DNA of 64,000 nucleotides from Spongiibacter tropicus DSM 19543 (lineage in GTDB: Bacteria; Pseudomonadota; Gammaproteobacteria; Pseudomonadales; Spongiibacteraceae): positions 1,058,463 to 1,122,462 of the forward strand of contig NZ_ATUS01000001.1 in assembly GCF_000420325.1 (NCBI RefSeq). The letters run 5' to 3'. Shown piece by piece: positions 29,018-38,200 of the stretch. Position 1 is the stretch's first letter; every line of letters starts with the position of its first letter. Under the pieces are notes generated by a model. That model saw only the letters and a list, made by a program, of their open reading frames with translations, was not told the DNA's origin and did no database searches. The position numbers and the translations under genes are program-made.

Positions 29018-29782
29018 TCAGCATTCGAGTATAATTCTAGCCTGTTGTTCAAACTCCGGATCAATAGGCGCGACAGCGGGCGCACCGAAATGCGCAAGCC
29101 AGGCATTCTGAACACACTGCATAGCGTGGACCCTGGCGTAATACTTGTCGTTGGCGGGAATTAAGTGCCATTCAACCGGAGAGCTGCTGTACTCCAGCAA
29201 ATCCTCAAAAGCCGACTGATACTCGGCATAGCGCTGAAAGGCGCTCAGATCCGAGCCCGTCAACTTCCAGTGCTTCTCGGCATTGTTCAGCCGCGCCAAT
29301 AGACGCTGCCGCTGGGTCTCCTCGTCGATGTACAGCAGGATTTTGAACAGCAGAATGCCGTCATCAATCAGCATCTGTTCAAATTGGGCAATTTCCCGAC
29401 GCGCGCGCTCTACATCGTGCAGGCCATTTTCTACCCGCTCAATCAGTAAGCGCCCGTACCAGGAGCGGTCAAATACGGATATCTGCCCTGGCTTGGGCAG
29501 GCGTTCCCAGAAGCGCTGCAGATAATGCTGTCCGCGTTCGCGTTCATCCGGCGCGCCGGTGGGATGCACGCGCACACTGCGGGGGTCCATATAGCGCAGT
29601 GCCCGCCGCAGCAGCCCCCCTTTGCCAGCGCCATCCGGCCCTTCCACTACCAGCACCGCACGCTGCTGGTTGCGGAACAGACTGAGCTGCATCGACATGA
29701 GCGCCAGTTGCAGGGCGTCCATCTGCCGCTGGTAATCCGGTTTCGACAGGCTCGGGTAGGTCAGTTTATCCAGCGAAGCCAT
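29018..29782 (-). CDS. Polyphosphate kinase 2 family phosphotransferase
   Basis: A 254-residue PPK2-family protein from the ATG at 29782 (AAGGGAG upstream). The Walker A is [10 protein letters not shown] (Lys54), then [21 protein letters not shown] and the lid/Walker B motif [16 protein letters not shown]. The C-terminal pattern [11 protein letters not shown] is typical. These enzymes transfer phosphate between polyphosphate and nucleoside mono- or diphosphates; which class this one belongs to was not resolved. It lies 44 bases upstream of the hybrid kinase in the same direction and is divergent from folE. Confidence 0.88.
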   Translation of the reverse strand: MASLDKLTYPSLSKPDYQRQMDALQLALMSMQLSLFRNQQRAVLVVEGPDGAGKGGLLRRALRYMDPRSVRVHPTGAPDERERGQHYLQRFWERLPKPGQISVFDRSWYGRLLIERVENGLHDVERARREIAQFEQMLIDDGILLFKILLYIDEETQRQRLLARLNNAEKHWKLTGSDLSAFQRYAEYQSAFEDLLEYSSSPVEWHLIPANDKYYARVHAMQCVQNAWLAHFGAPAVAPIDPEFEQQARIILEC

Positions 29783-29937
29783 CCGGCCACTCCCTTGCAA
29801 TGCTCGGCAAAGAGTTACTGTACCCCGACTCGGCAACTCCGCGAAATCCGTGTTACACCTCACTGCCCAACACGTCACAGAAACCAAATTCCTGCTTTGT
29901 CCGTAAACAAGGCAAAACGTCAGCAGAGAGCAAAAGC

Positions 29938-30591
29938 ATGATTTCCAAGGAAGCGACCGCCGTGCACGAGGCCCTGCTCAAGGCCGGGCTGGAAACGCCC
30001 ATGCGCCCCCAGAGCGCACTGAGCAATGAACAGAAAAAACAGCGCATCAGCGACTTAATGCTGGGTGTTATGGAGACTCTGGGGTTGGATCTGAGCGATG
30101 ACAGCCTGGAGGAAACCCCGCACCGCATCGCCAAGATGTACGTCGACGAGATTTTCTGTGGTCTGGATTACAGCAACTTTCCCAAGATCACCAATATCGA
30201 CAACAAGATGCGGGTAGAAGAGATGGTGAAAGTCAGTGGCGTCAGCGTCACCAGCACCTGCGAGCACCACTTTGTGACGATTGACGGGGAGGCAACGGTT
30301 GCCTATATCCCCCATGACAAAGTGATCGGGCTCTCCAAGATCAACCGCATTGTACGCTTCTTTGCACAGCGTCCTCAGGTACAGGAGCGCCTGACCCAGC
30401 AAGTGCTGGTGGCGCTGCAAACCCTGCTGGAAACCGACGATGTGGCAGTCACCGTGGATGCTATCCACTACTGCGTGAAAAGCCGCGGCGTGATGGACAC
30501 CAATTCCCGCACGCAAACCACCGCGTTGGGGGGCAGCTTCAAAACCGATCCCGCCACCCGCAACGAGTTCCTCAGCCAGAGCTGCCGCTAG
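29938..30591 (+). CDS. folE: GTP cyclohydrolase I, type IA
   Basis: A 217-residue enzyme that converts GTP to 7,8-dihydroneopterin triphosphate, the entry to folate and tetrahydropterins. Zinc ligands are visible: Cys108 and His111 in [13 protein letters not shown] and Cys179 in [26 protein letters not shown] and [20 protein letters not shown] are family signatures. The ATG at 29938 fits the usual length; reading further upstream would add about 46 unrelated residues. A Glu-type PTPS protein and an SDR seven kilobases away could use its product. The 3' end overlaps the convergent small gene by 4 bases. Confidence 0.93.
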   Translation: MISKEATAVHEALLKAGLETPMRPQSALSNEQKKQRISDLMLGVMETLGLDLSDDSLEETPHRIAKMYVDEIFCGLDYSNFPKITNIDNKMRVEEMVKVSGVSVTSTCEHHFVTIDGEATVAYIPHDKVIGLSKINRIVRFFAQRPQVQERLTQQVLVALQTLLETDDVAVTVDAIHYCVKSRGVMDTNSRTQTTALGGSFKTDPATRNEFLSQSCR

Positions 30592-30899
30592 TCGGCAGCC
30601 CCTTCCGGAGACAGCCGCGCCAAGGGAATACGCAGGGTATTCCCCATGGCACTTCCCGGCTGTCCGACCATTTCGTCATAGGCACTCTGTTGCACCAGAA
30701 ACTGGGGACAGGCACTCAGGGACAAGCTCTCACGCAAGGCCGGCAAGTGCCGCGAACTGAGTCGTTTCCCGTGGTGATACAAAGCTCGCCGCTCACCGTT
30801 AATCACGGCCATGGCACTGTATAAACCGCCATCCAGCGCGTGAATTTCCAATGCGCTGGCGGCATGACTATCAATCTGTTCCAACTCAAACCGTTTCAT
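30588..30899 (-). CDS. Small protein, DUF6482-like
   Basis: A 103-residue soluble protein from the ATG at 30899 (GGAGG five bases upstream). It has no signal peptide or membrane helix. The pattern ([26 protein letters not shown] ... [16 protein letters not shown] ... LRIPL) resembles the short DUF6482 proteins of Pseudomonas and relatives, whose role is unknown. It is a single gene, convergent with folE and divergent from the crotonase gene. Confidence 0.65.
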   Translation of the reverse strand: MKRFELEQIDSHAASALEIHALDGGLYSAMAVINGERRALYHHGKRLSSRHLPALRESLSLSACPQFLVQQSAYDEMVGQPGSAMGNTLRIPLARLSPEGAAD

Positions 30900-31002
30900 A
30901 ACAACCTCCATTGACCTTGGCTATACGCCTGCGGTCCTCAAAGGGTTCTCGCGGCTGTGGCATAATCGCCCACCTCCCTTTCCATCAAGAAGGATTGCCC
31001 TG

Positions 31003-31815
31003 ATGACGCTCCCGACGCTACGCGATGCCAGCCTGATCCAAAAAGGTCGCTATGCCATTTTGCATTTTGAACGCGATGACGTGATGAATGCCCTGACGGG
31101 CACCGCGCTGATCGACGATATTTGCGATGCGATCAACTGGGCAAACGCCAATACAGAGATCAGTTGCCTGATCCTGACCGGCGCCGGGCGCGCCTTCAGT
31201 GCAGGCGGCAATGTTAAGGAAATGCGGGATAAACAGGGCATGTTCGCCGGTAGCGCCAGCGAAATTTCGGACGCCTACCGACGTGGCATCCAGCGCATCA
31301 GCAAGGCGGTATTCAACGCAGAAGTGGTCACCATCGCGGCCGTTAATGGCGCCGCCATCGGCGCGGGCTTTGATCTCTGCTGCATGTGCGACCTGCGCAT
31401 CGGCAGCGAGAACACCCTGTTCGGCGAAACCTTTATCAATCTGGGACTGATTCCCGGTGATGGGGGTGGCTGGTTCTTGCAACGCCTGGTGGGCTACCAG
31501 CGCGCGGCCGAACTGACGTTTACCGGACGACTGGTCAAAGCCGACGAGGCATTGTCACTGGGTCTGCTGCTGGAAAAAGTGAGTAGCGACTCACTGCTGA
31601 CACGCGCGGAAGCGATGGCCACCGACATTGCCAGCAAGCCCCCGATCACCCTGCGCCATACCAAGCGCCTGTTGAAACAGGCGCAGCGTCAGGAATTGAA
31701 CGACTTTCTGGATGTGTGTGCCGACGTGCAGGCGCAGTGTCACGGGACTGACGACCACGCGCTGGCAATCGATGCCTTTTTCAGTAAAACGCCAGCGACC
31801 TATACGGGACGCTGA
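31003..31815 (+). CDS. Enoyl-CoA hydratase/isomerase family protein (crotonase fold)
   Basis: A 270-residue crotonase-fold enzyme. The first oxyanion-hole segment is TGAGRAFSAGGNVKEM and the second is AAVNGAAIGAGFDLCCMCDLRI. FINLGLIPGDGGGWFLQRLVG is the acidic active-site segment. AAGGA lies upstream of the ATG. It probably acts on an acyl-CoA double bond in fatty-acid or side-chain beta-oxidation; hydratase and isomerase activity cannot be separated from sequence. It is monocistronic and convergent with spoVR. Confidence 0.85.
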   Translation: MTLPTLRDASLIQKGRYAILHFERDDVMNALTGTALIDDICDAINWANANTEISCLILTGAGRAFSAGGNVKEMRDKQGMFAGSASEISDAYRRGIQRISKAVFNAEVVTIAAVNGAAIGAGFDLCCMCDLRIGSENTLFGETFINLGLIPGDGGGWFLQRLVGYQRAAELTFTGRLVKADEALSLGLLLEKVSSDSLLTRAEAMATDIASKPPITLRHTKRLLKQAQRQELNDFLDVCADVQAQCHGTDDHALAIDAFFSKTPATYTGR

Positions 31816-31836
31816 GCGCCGATACCGCCGGTGCCT

Positions 31837-33369
31837 TCAGTCGCGCACCGGCTCCACATCAACCCGGTCCACCACGCCTTCGCGCTCGTCAAACACTTCC
31901 ATGCTGACCGTAAAGCCCCAGAGTCGACTGAGGTGTTTGAGCACTTCTTTGGCCTCGCCGGTCAGCGGCCGGTCGCGCAGCCGGGTGTAGCGCAACAGCA
32001 GTGAGCGATCGCCCATGTATTCGTAGCGCTGCACCTGAATATCCGGCACCAATACGTCGCGGTTGTACTGCCGCGACAGCAGGCGACGCACTTCGCGATA
32101 ACCGTCTTCATTGTGAATCGCTGCCACGGTCAGGTGATCGTCCTGATGCTGGTCGGCAATCGCAAAAAGGTGGAATTCGCGAATCAGCTTGGGGGACAAG
32201 TACTGAGCGATAAACGACTCATCCTTGTAATTGCGCATGGCAAAATCCAGCACCTCGCGCCAATCCTTGTCGACAATATCCGGGAACCAGGCACGGTCTT
32301 CCTCGTCGGGCTCCTCACAGATGCGCCGCAGATCGCGGAACATGGCAAAGCCCAGCGCATAGGGATTCATACCGCTGTACGCCGGGTGGTCGTAGCCCGG
32401 CTGCATGACCACATTGGTGTGGGATTGCAGAATCTCGAACATGAAGCCGTCGTCGACCAGACCGCGATCATAAAGGGTGTTAAGCAGAGTGTAGTGCCAG
32501 AACGTCGCCCAGCCCTCGTTCATCACCTTGGTCAGCCCCTGGGGATAAAAATACTGCGCGAGCTTGCGCACAATACGCACAATTTCCCGCTGCCAGGTCT
32601 CCAGCGTCGGCGAGTACTTCTCGATGAAGTACAGCAGGTTTTCCTGAGGCTCGGCGGGAAACGCCTTGCGCGATTTTTCCGGTGTATCCGCATCGTCTTT
32701 GGCGGAGCGCGGCAGAGTACGCCAGATTTCATCATACTGCTTGCGGGCGTGCTCGGCGCGCTCGTGCTGACGCCGCAGTTCATCCTGCGCCGACAGCGGC
32801 GAAGGCCGATGGTAGCGGTCGACGCCGTGGTCCATCAGGGCATGACAGGCATCCAGAGTTTCTTCCACCTTGTCGATGCCATACTTCTGCTCGCACTCGA
32901 AAATATACTTTCGAGCAAACACCATGTAATCGACAATCGCGTCGGCACTGGTCCACTGCTTGAACAGGTAATTGCCTTTGAAAAAGGAGTTGTGACCGTA
33001 GCAGGCATGAGCGATGACCAGCGCCTGCATGGGCATGCTGTTGTCTTCCATCAAGTAGGCAATGCAGGGGTCGGAGTTGATCACCAACTCATAGGCCAGC
33101 CCCCGCATGCCGCGCCGATAGGCCTCTTCATTGCGGATAAATTCCTTACCGTAACTCCAGTGGGTATAGCTGATCGGCAAACCGACTGAAGCGTAGGCAT
33201 CGAGCATCTGCTCAGAGGCAATCACCTCGATCTGGTTGGGATAGGTATCCAGACCAAATTCAGCGGCGATCTTGGCAATCTCGCTGTCATAGCGCTGAAG
33301 CAGTTCGAAGTCCCAGTCGCCGCCGTGAGACAGCACAGATTCTTCTCGACGCGTGTTGGCAGTATTCAT
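31837..33369 (-). CDS. spoVR: SpoVR-family protein (YcgB-like)
   Basis: A 510-residue cytoplasmic protein of the SpoVR/YcgB family, recognised by HWSYGKEFIRNEEAYRRGMRGLAYELVINSDPC, HACYGHNSFFKGNYLF and the MNEGWATFWHYTLLNTLYD segment. Its biochemical role is not established; it is nearly always encoded with prkA and yeaH and is linked to stress, stationary-phase and nitrogen-starvation responses. Here it is third in that operon, overlapping yeaH by ATGA. Confidence 0.92.
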   Translation of the reverse strand: MNTANTRREESVLSHGGDWDFELLQRYDSEIAKIAAEFGLDTYPNQIEVIASEQMLDAYASVGLPISYTHWSYGKEFIRNEEAYRRGMRGLAYELVINSDPCIAYLMEDNSMPMQALVIAHACYGHNSFFKGNYLFKQWTSADAIVDYMVFARKYIFECEQKYGIDKVEETLDACHALMDHGVDRYHRPSPLSAQDELRRQHERAEHARKQYDEIWRTLPRSAKDDADTPEKSRKAFPAEPQENLLYFIEKYSPTLETWQREIVRIVRKLAQYFYPQGLTKVMNEGWATFWHYTLLNTLYDRGLVDDGFMFEILQSHTNVVMQPGYDHPAYSGMNPYALGFAMFRDLRRICEEPDEEDRAWFPDIVDKDWREVLDFAMRNYKDESFIAQYLSPKLIREFHLFAIADQHQDDHLTVAAIHNEDGYREVRRLLSRQYNRDVLVPDIQVQRYEYMGDRSLLLRYTRLRDRPLTGEAKEVLKHLSRLWGFTVSMEVFDEREGVVDRVDVEPVRD

Positions 33370-34598
33370 GCAGCCTCCCGCTGGAACAGCTCCCGAAGTA
33401 CCGGATAAACATCACCGCGATGCATGACGCGAGCGAGGGCAAAGTTGGGATCGCGCAGCTGACTGTACGCCGCCGCCAGTGGTGTCACGCTGTTGGGGTT
33501 GTCCGGCACTTCAACATAAGAGAAGTAGCGACACAGCGGCAGAATATCGGACTTCAAGCGCGAGGCACTGCGCTGGGGATCACTGCCGAAAGCATCGCCA
33601 TCCGACACCTGGGCACCGTAGATATTCCACTGCTCGCTGTCGTAGCGGTCGGCGATAATCTCCAGCATCAGATTCAGCGCCGACATGACCACCGTGCCGC
33701 CAGTCTGCGGATCGTGGAAAAAGGCTTCTTCGTCCACCTCTTCCGCATTGGAGGTATGGCGAATAAAGACCAGTTCCACCTTCTCGTACTTGCGGCTCAG
33801 GAACAGGTATAGCAGTGTGAAAAAGCGCTTGGCGAGATCCTTCTTCTGCTCCGACATGGACGCCGACACGTCCATCAGGCAGAACATCACCGCGCGGCTG
33901 ATCGGCTTGGGTTCCTTCACCTTGTGGCGGAAACGCAGGTCGTATTCATCCAGAAACGGCACGCGGGCAATGCGATCCTTCAGGGCCTGAATCTCCTCGG
34001 GATCACCACCCTGTTCTTCCAGCAAGCGAAGTTCACGTTTGAGCGGCGCCGTCAGCGCAATTTTCCGCGCCATGGCGTTTTCCAGTGAGCGGCGCACTGA
34101 CAGATTGGCCGGCACGCCACTGGGGGTATAGCCCGCCCGGCGCATGGTGAACTGACTGGCATCGCCCAGAACGGTGCGCGCCAGCCGTGGCAGTTCGAGG
34201 TCGTCAAAGAACAGGTTCATGAACTCCTCTTTGGAGAGGGTAAACATGAAATTGTCCTGCCCGTTGCCGCCCTCGCCTTCGCCCTGGCCCTCACCGTCTT
34301 CACCCTGACCGCTACCACCACCCTCCGGCTTGGCGATTTTGTCGCCCGTCGAAAAGCTGTGGTTGCCGGGATGCACCATCTCGCGATCGCCGCCCTGACC
34401 GATACGGAAGCGGGGTTCGGAAATATCCTTTACCGGAATTCCCACCTCACCGCCGCGCCCCATATCGGTAATGGAACGCTTGGCTACCAGATCGGCAACC
34501 GAGCGCTTGAGCTGCGATTTGTAGCGCCTGATAAACCGCGCGCGATTGGTCGCATTCTTGTTACGGTCATTCAGGCGCCGGTCAATAATCATCGACAT
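33366..34598 (-). CDS. yeaH: YeaH/YhbH-family protein (DUF444)
   Basis: A 410-residue protein with a basic N terminus (IIDRRLNDRNKNATNRARFIRRYK), a Gly/Glu/Gln-rich low-complexity linker near residues 92-112, and a C-terminal von Willebrand A-like region (FCLMDVSASMSEQKKDLAKRFF, a MIDAS-like DxSxS). It is a fixed partner of the PrkA kinase. AAGGGG lies before the ATG; the gene starts 36 bases after prkA and overlaps spoVR. Confidence 0.92.
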   Translation of the reverse strand: MSMIIDRRLNDRNKNATNRARFIRRYKSQLKRSVADLVAKRSITDMGRGGEVGIPVKDISEPRFRIGQGGDREMVHPGNHSFSTGDKIAKPEGGGSGQGEDGEGQGEGEGGNGQDNFMFTLSKEEFMNLFFDDLELPRLARTVLGDASQFTMRRAGYTPSGVPANLSVRRSLENAMARKIALTAPLKRELRLLEEQGGDPEEIQALKDRIARVPFLDEYDLRFRHKVKEPKPISRAVMFCLMDVSASMSEQKKDLAKRFFTLLYLFLSRKYEKVELVFIRHTSNAEEVDEEAFFHDPQTGGTVVMSALNLMLEIIADRYDSEQWNIYGAQVSDGDAFGSDPQRSASRLKSDILPLCRYFSYVEVPDNPNSVTPLAAAYSQLRDPNFALARVMHRGDVYPVLRELFQREAA

Positions 34599-34634
34599 TT
34601 TCGCCCCTTAATCCTTGCGGATATCAGCTTTCGG

Positions 34635-36557
34635 TCAGCCCGCCTTGCGCACGCGCAGATACCACTCAGACAGCAGCCGCACCTGTTTCGGGGTGTAGCC
34701 TTTTTCCACCATACGCGTGACAAAGTTCTCGTGTTTCTTGCGATCTTCATCCGAGGCTTTGGCGTTGAAGGAAATCACTGGCAGCAGCTCTTCAGTGCTG
34801 GAGAACATTTTCTTCTCAATCACATCACGCAGCTTTTCGTAACTGGTCCAGTTGGGATTGCGGCCCTCGTTCTGCGCCCGCGCCCGCAGCACGAAGTTGA
34901 CGATCTCGTTGCGGAAGTCCTTGGGGTTGGCGATACCGGCCGGCTTTTCGATTTTCTCCAGCTCGCCGTTCAGCGTCGCCCGGTCGAAAATCGCCCCGGT
35001 TTCCGGATCGCGGTAATCCTCGTCCTGAATCCAGTAGTCCGCAAAGGTGACGTAGCGATCGAAGATGTTCTGACCGTACTCGGAGTACGACTCCAGATAC
35101 GCAGTCTGAATCTCCTTGCCCACGTATTCGGCGTAGCGCACCGCCAGCCAACCTTTAATGAATTCCAGATAGCGGCGCTGTACATCCTCCGGCAACTGCT
35201 CGCGCATGATGCGCTGCTCCAGCACATACATCAGATGCACCGGGTTGGCGGCGATTTCGGCATTGTCGTAGTTAAAGACCGCCGACAAGACCTTGAAGGC
35301 AAAGCGGGTAGAGATACCGTCCATGCCCTCATCCTGCCCCGCATAATCACGGTACTCCTGATAGGACTTGGCGGCCGGATCGGTGTCTTTCAGCGACTCG
35401 CCGTCGTACACCCGCATCTTCGAATAGATGCTGGAGTTCTCCGGCTCTTTCAGCCGCGACAGTACCGAGAACTGCGCCAGCATTTCCAGCGTACCCGGCG
35501 CACAGGGCGCCTCGGCCAGCGAACTGTGGCGCAGCAGTTTTTCGTAAATCTTGACCTCTTCCGACACCTGCAGGCAGTAGGGCACCTTGACGATGTACAC
35601 CCGGTCGAGGAACGCCTCGTTGTGCTTGTTGTTGCGGAAGCTCTGCCATTCCGATTCGTTGGAGTGGGCCAGAATCACCCCCTGAAACGGAATCGCCGAG
35701 AAGCCTTCCGTGCCCTTGTAGTTCCCCTCCTGCGTCGCAGTCAGCAGCGGGTGCAACATTTTGATAGGCGCCTTGAACATCTCTACAAACTCCAGCAAAC
35801 CCTGGTTAGCCAGACAGAGGCCACCGGAGTAGGAGTAGGCGTCAGGGTCGTCCTGGGCATAGGCTTCCAGTTTGCGAATATCGACCTTGCCCACCAGGGT
35901 GGAAATATCCTGGTTGTTCTCGTCACCGGGCTCGGTTTTGGTCACCGCCACCTGTTTGAGCACCGAGGGCTGAATACGCACGACTCGGAATTGAGTCAGG
36001 TCACCTTCGTATTCGTCCAGGCGCTTCAGCGCCCAGGGGGATGACAAGCCGGTGAGGTAGCGGCTGGGAATACCGTACTCTTCCTCAAGTTGCGGGCCGT
36101 CGCGCTGCGGGTCGAACAAGCCCAGCGGTGATTCATTGATCGGGGAACCCTTGAGCGCATAGATGGGGTAGGCCTCCATCAGTTTTTTCAGGCGCTCGGC
36201 AATCGACGATTTACCGCCGCCCACCGGCCCCAGCAGGTAGAGCACCTGCTTGCGCTCTTCCAGCCCCTGCGCGGCGTGTTTGAAATAGGCGACGATCTGG
36301 GAGATCACGTCTTCCATGCCGTAAAACTCGGCAAAGGCGGGATAACGGGGAATCAAACGGTTGGAAAAAATCCGTGACAACCGCGGGTCGCTGCGGGTAT
36401 CGACCAACTCCGGCTCGCCGATGGCTGCGAGCATTCGCTCCGCAGGAGTTGCATACGCAAGCGGATCAGAGCGACAAAGATCGAGGTAGTCGAGCAACGA
36501 CATTTCCTCTTCTTTGCCCTTCAGGTATTGCTCTCGGACGTTATCAAGTATGCCCAT
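34635..36557 (-). CDS. prkA: PrkA-family serine protein kinase / AAA+ protein (YeaG)
   Basis: A 640-residue protein, the usual length. An N-terminal AAA-type domain has the Walker A GPVGGGKSS at 110-118, and the C-terminal third is the PrkA kinase-like region. Family features include LVDTRSDPRLSRIFSNRLIPRYPAF and ESEWQSFRNNKHNEAFLDRV. It heads the prkA-yeaH-spoVR operon, with AAGGAG upstream of the ATG. E. coli YeaG acts in adaptation to sustained nitrogen starvation and acid stress. Targets here are unknown. Confidence 0.93.
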   Translation of the reverse strand: MGILDNVREQYLKGKEEEMSLLDYLDLCRSDPLAYATPAERMLAAIGEPELVDTRSDPRLSRIFSNRLIPRYPAFAEFYGMEDVISQIVAYFKHAAQGLEERKQVLYLLGPVGGGKSSIAERLKKLMEAYPIYALKGSPINESPLGLFDPQRDGPQLEEEYGIPSRYLTGLSSPWALKRLDEYEGDLTQFRVVRIQPSVLKQVAVTKTEPGDENNQDISTLVGKVDIRKLEAYAQDDPDAYSYSGGLCLANQGLLEFVEMFKAPIKMLHPLLTATQEGNYKGTEGFSAIPFQGVILAHSNESEWQSFRNNKHNEAFLDRVYIVKVPYCLQVSEEVKIYEKLLRHSSLAEAPCAPGTLEMLAQFSVLSRLKEPENSSIYSKMRVYDGESLKDTDPAAKSYQEYRDYAGQDEGMDGISTRFAFKVLSAVFNYDNAEIAANPVHLMYVLEQRIMREQLPEDVQRRYLEFIKGWLAVRYAEYVGKEIQTAYLESYSEYGQNIFDRYVTFADYWIQDEDYRDPETGAIFDRATLNGELEKIEKPAGIANPKDFRNEIVNFVLRARAQNEGRNPNWTSYEKLRDVIEKKMFSSTEELLPVISFNAKASDEDRKKHENFVTRMVEKGYTPKQVRLLSEWYLRVRKAG

Positions 36558-36929
36558 TCTTGCAATCTCCTTTTCTGCTGAAACGCCACGTTACTGACAG
36601 TCTGTACGCAGTAGGCGTGACGACAGTTTCATGTGTTTGCCACTTCACTCTACTCCCTTACGCAATTGCCATCTACTTTGATTCTGTGTTCCAGCAATTC
36701 GGATGACCGTAACGCAAACAAGTATGAGTACCCGGCAATACAGGTATAAAACACAGTGACAACCGCAGGGGCCTGCTCACCGTCCGTGGAAAGATTCTGC
36801 GCGGAGGAGGCCCGTCGCGAGGTGTGCAAAAAGGGTTTTGCAAGATGGGCGCCAACTGTAATACGGATATTCAACAGGCGCGGCGAAGAGCGAGGATAAC
36901 CGCCCGGCGCGGGCGGCATAAGGCGACTG
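36558..36929. other. Intergenic region upstream of prkA, no gene seen
   Basis: This 372-base gap lies between the end of an SDR gene and the prkA start, both on the minus strand. It must hold the prkA promoter. No convincing coding frame, terminator or known operator was recognised; the short frames here lack ribosome sites and family-like composition. Confidence 0.5.
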
Positions 36930-37631
36930 TCAGTGTTCGATTTGACCGAGGTTGGCGTGAATCACCGCGCCGCTGACCACCGGCGAGTGCGCACCAAAAT
37001 GGAGCAGATCGGCAATTTCCGCCGGATCGATTAATCGCCCTGCCGACACATTGGCAGTAATCGCCGCGATGACGTCCGGGTCATTATTAATGTGTCCACG
37101 CAGCATATCGGTGTCGGTGAAGCCGGGACAGATACAGGCGCTGTGGATGCCGGTACCAGCCAGATCCTGCACGGTGGCGCGCATCAACCCGACCAGTCCG
37201 TGCTTGCTGGCAATATACGAGGCACAACCTTTCACCGCTTTTTCCGCCAGCGTGGAACCCACATACAAAATCGACGAGCCCGCCGCCATGTGGGGAATCA
37301 GCAATGCATTGAGCTGCTGTGGTGCAACCAGATTAATCTGCAGCACATCCCGAAAACTTTCGCCCTGCAGTGAGGCAACCGTGTCGCTGTCCTGACGGGC
37401 CGCATTGTGGATCAGCACTACCTGCTCCGCCGCTTTCGCTGCACTGACCAGGGTCTCTGCGCAGTCCGTCAGCCACGCCGGGGCTGACATATCCACAGAG
37501 CACTGCTCCGCGCCCGGCAAGGTAATGGGGCGCCGCGACAGGTTGATGACCCGATAGCCGTCGCGCAGAAAGCGCTCGGCAGTCGCACGGCCAATCCCCT
37601 GGCTGCCGCCCGTAATAATCAGTAATTTGCT
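36930..37631 (-). CDS. Short-chain dehydrogenase/reductase, possible pterin reductase (sepiapterin-reductase-like)
   Basis: A 233-residue classical SDR from the GTG at 37631, which follows GGGAGA and clears the preceding gene by 20 bases; an upstream start would overlap that gene. Motifs are TGGSQGIG, HNAAR in place of NNAG, LYVGSTLAE and YIASK. It is the third gene after a shikimate-kinase-like gene and a PTPS-family gene, so reduction of a pyruvoyl- or carboxy-tetrahydropterin-type intermediate is a reasonable guess (inference from context only). Confidence 0.8.
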   Translation of the reverse strand, partial: SKLLIITGGSQGIGRATAERFLRDGYRVINLSRRPITLPGAEQCSVDMSAPAWLTDCAETLVSAAKAAEQVVLIHNAARQDSDTVASLQGESFRDVLQINLVAPQQLNALLIPHMAAGSSILYVGSTLAEKAVKGCASYIASKHGLVGLMRATVQDLAGTGIHSACICPGFTDTDMLRGHINNDPDVIAAITANVSAGRLIDPAEIADLLHFGAHSPVVSGAVIHANLGQIEH

Positions 37632-37651
37632 CACATTCTCTCCCACTGTGT

Positions 37652-38149
37652 TCAGTCCCGTGTCCAGCTCGCGGAGCCCCACTGGCCCGGCCCCGAGGAC
37701 ACTTTCATCACCAGGCTGCTGATTTCATTGCCATCGATAAACGGCGCATCCTCCAACAGGCGCTCCAGCAGGTAGCGGGCGAACTCCTCAACGGTGGTAT
37801 TTCGCAGGGGAAGCACCAAGGTATCGGCCTTGATAAACAGCATTTCCTCACCGTTGAAGTGTGCGCAATAGTAGTTGCCCTGCTCCGCAATCGTCAGATA
37901 GGGGGACTGCCCCGGCAACAGCACGTACTCATCCAGGGTTGCACAGAGCTTGCGCAGCCGCTTTTTTATCTCCACGTAGCTGAAACACATGCCGTCATCA
38001 CCCACCTCGGCAGTCAGGTCGAGGCTGACACGAAAGTTGTGTCCGTGGAGACGCTCGCGATCGCTTGCAGAAAAAATGGTGAAGTGCGCTGCGGAAAACT
38101 TCAGGTCTTCCTTGGAAATCTCAATACAGGTGTGTCGTTTAATGGGCAT
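37652..38149 (-). CDS. 6-pyruvoyl-tetrahydropterin synthase family protein with Glu-type (ExxHGH) motif
   Basis: A 165-residue T-fold protein. The three zinc histidines are visible: His22 (SAAH) and His35/His37 (LHGH). No cysteine stands where QueD and eukaryotic PTPS keep their catalytic Cys (CxxxHGH or CxxxxxHGH); Glu32 forms ExxHGH instead. That pattern is described for PTPS-III proteins, which cleave dihydroneopterin and can replace FolB in folate synthesis. So it is probably not a queuosine QueD. GGGAGGGG precedes the ATG. It lies between the shikimate-kinase-like gene and an SDR. Confidence 0.82.
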   Translation of the reverse strand: MPIKRHTCIEISKEDLKFSAAHFTIFSASDRERLHGHNFRVSLDLTAEVGDDGMCFSYVEIKKRLRKLCATLDEYVLLPGQSPYLTIAEQGNYYCAHFNGEEMLFIKADTLVLPLRNTTVEEFARYLLERLLEDAPFIDGNEISSLVMKVSSGPGQWGSASWTRD

Positions 38150-38200
38150 TCGCCCCTCCCTTGTGCACGCTTTAGGCAGCGCGGCATTTATTATCGGCCT

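Noticed and set aside
34359-36044. Long plus-strand open frame (561 codons) opposite prkA/yeaH
   Set aside because: Shadow of the conserved prkA operon.
37652-38149. QueD (queuosine) assignment
   Set aside because: The CxxxHGH catalytic cysteine is absent and Glu is in the ExxHGH position; no other queuosine gene is nearby.
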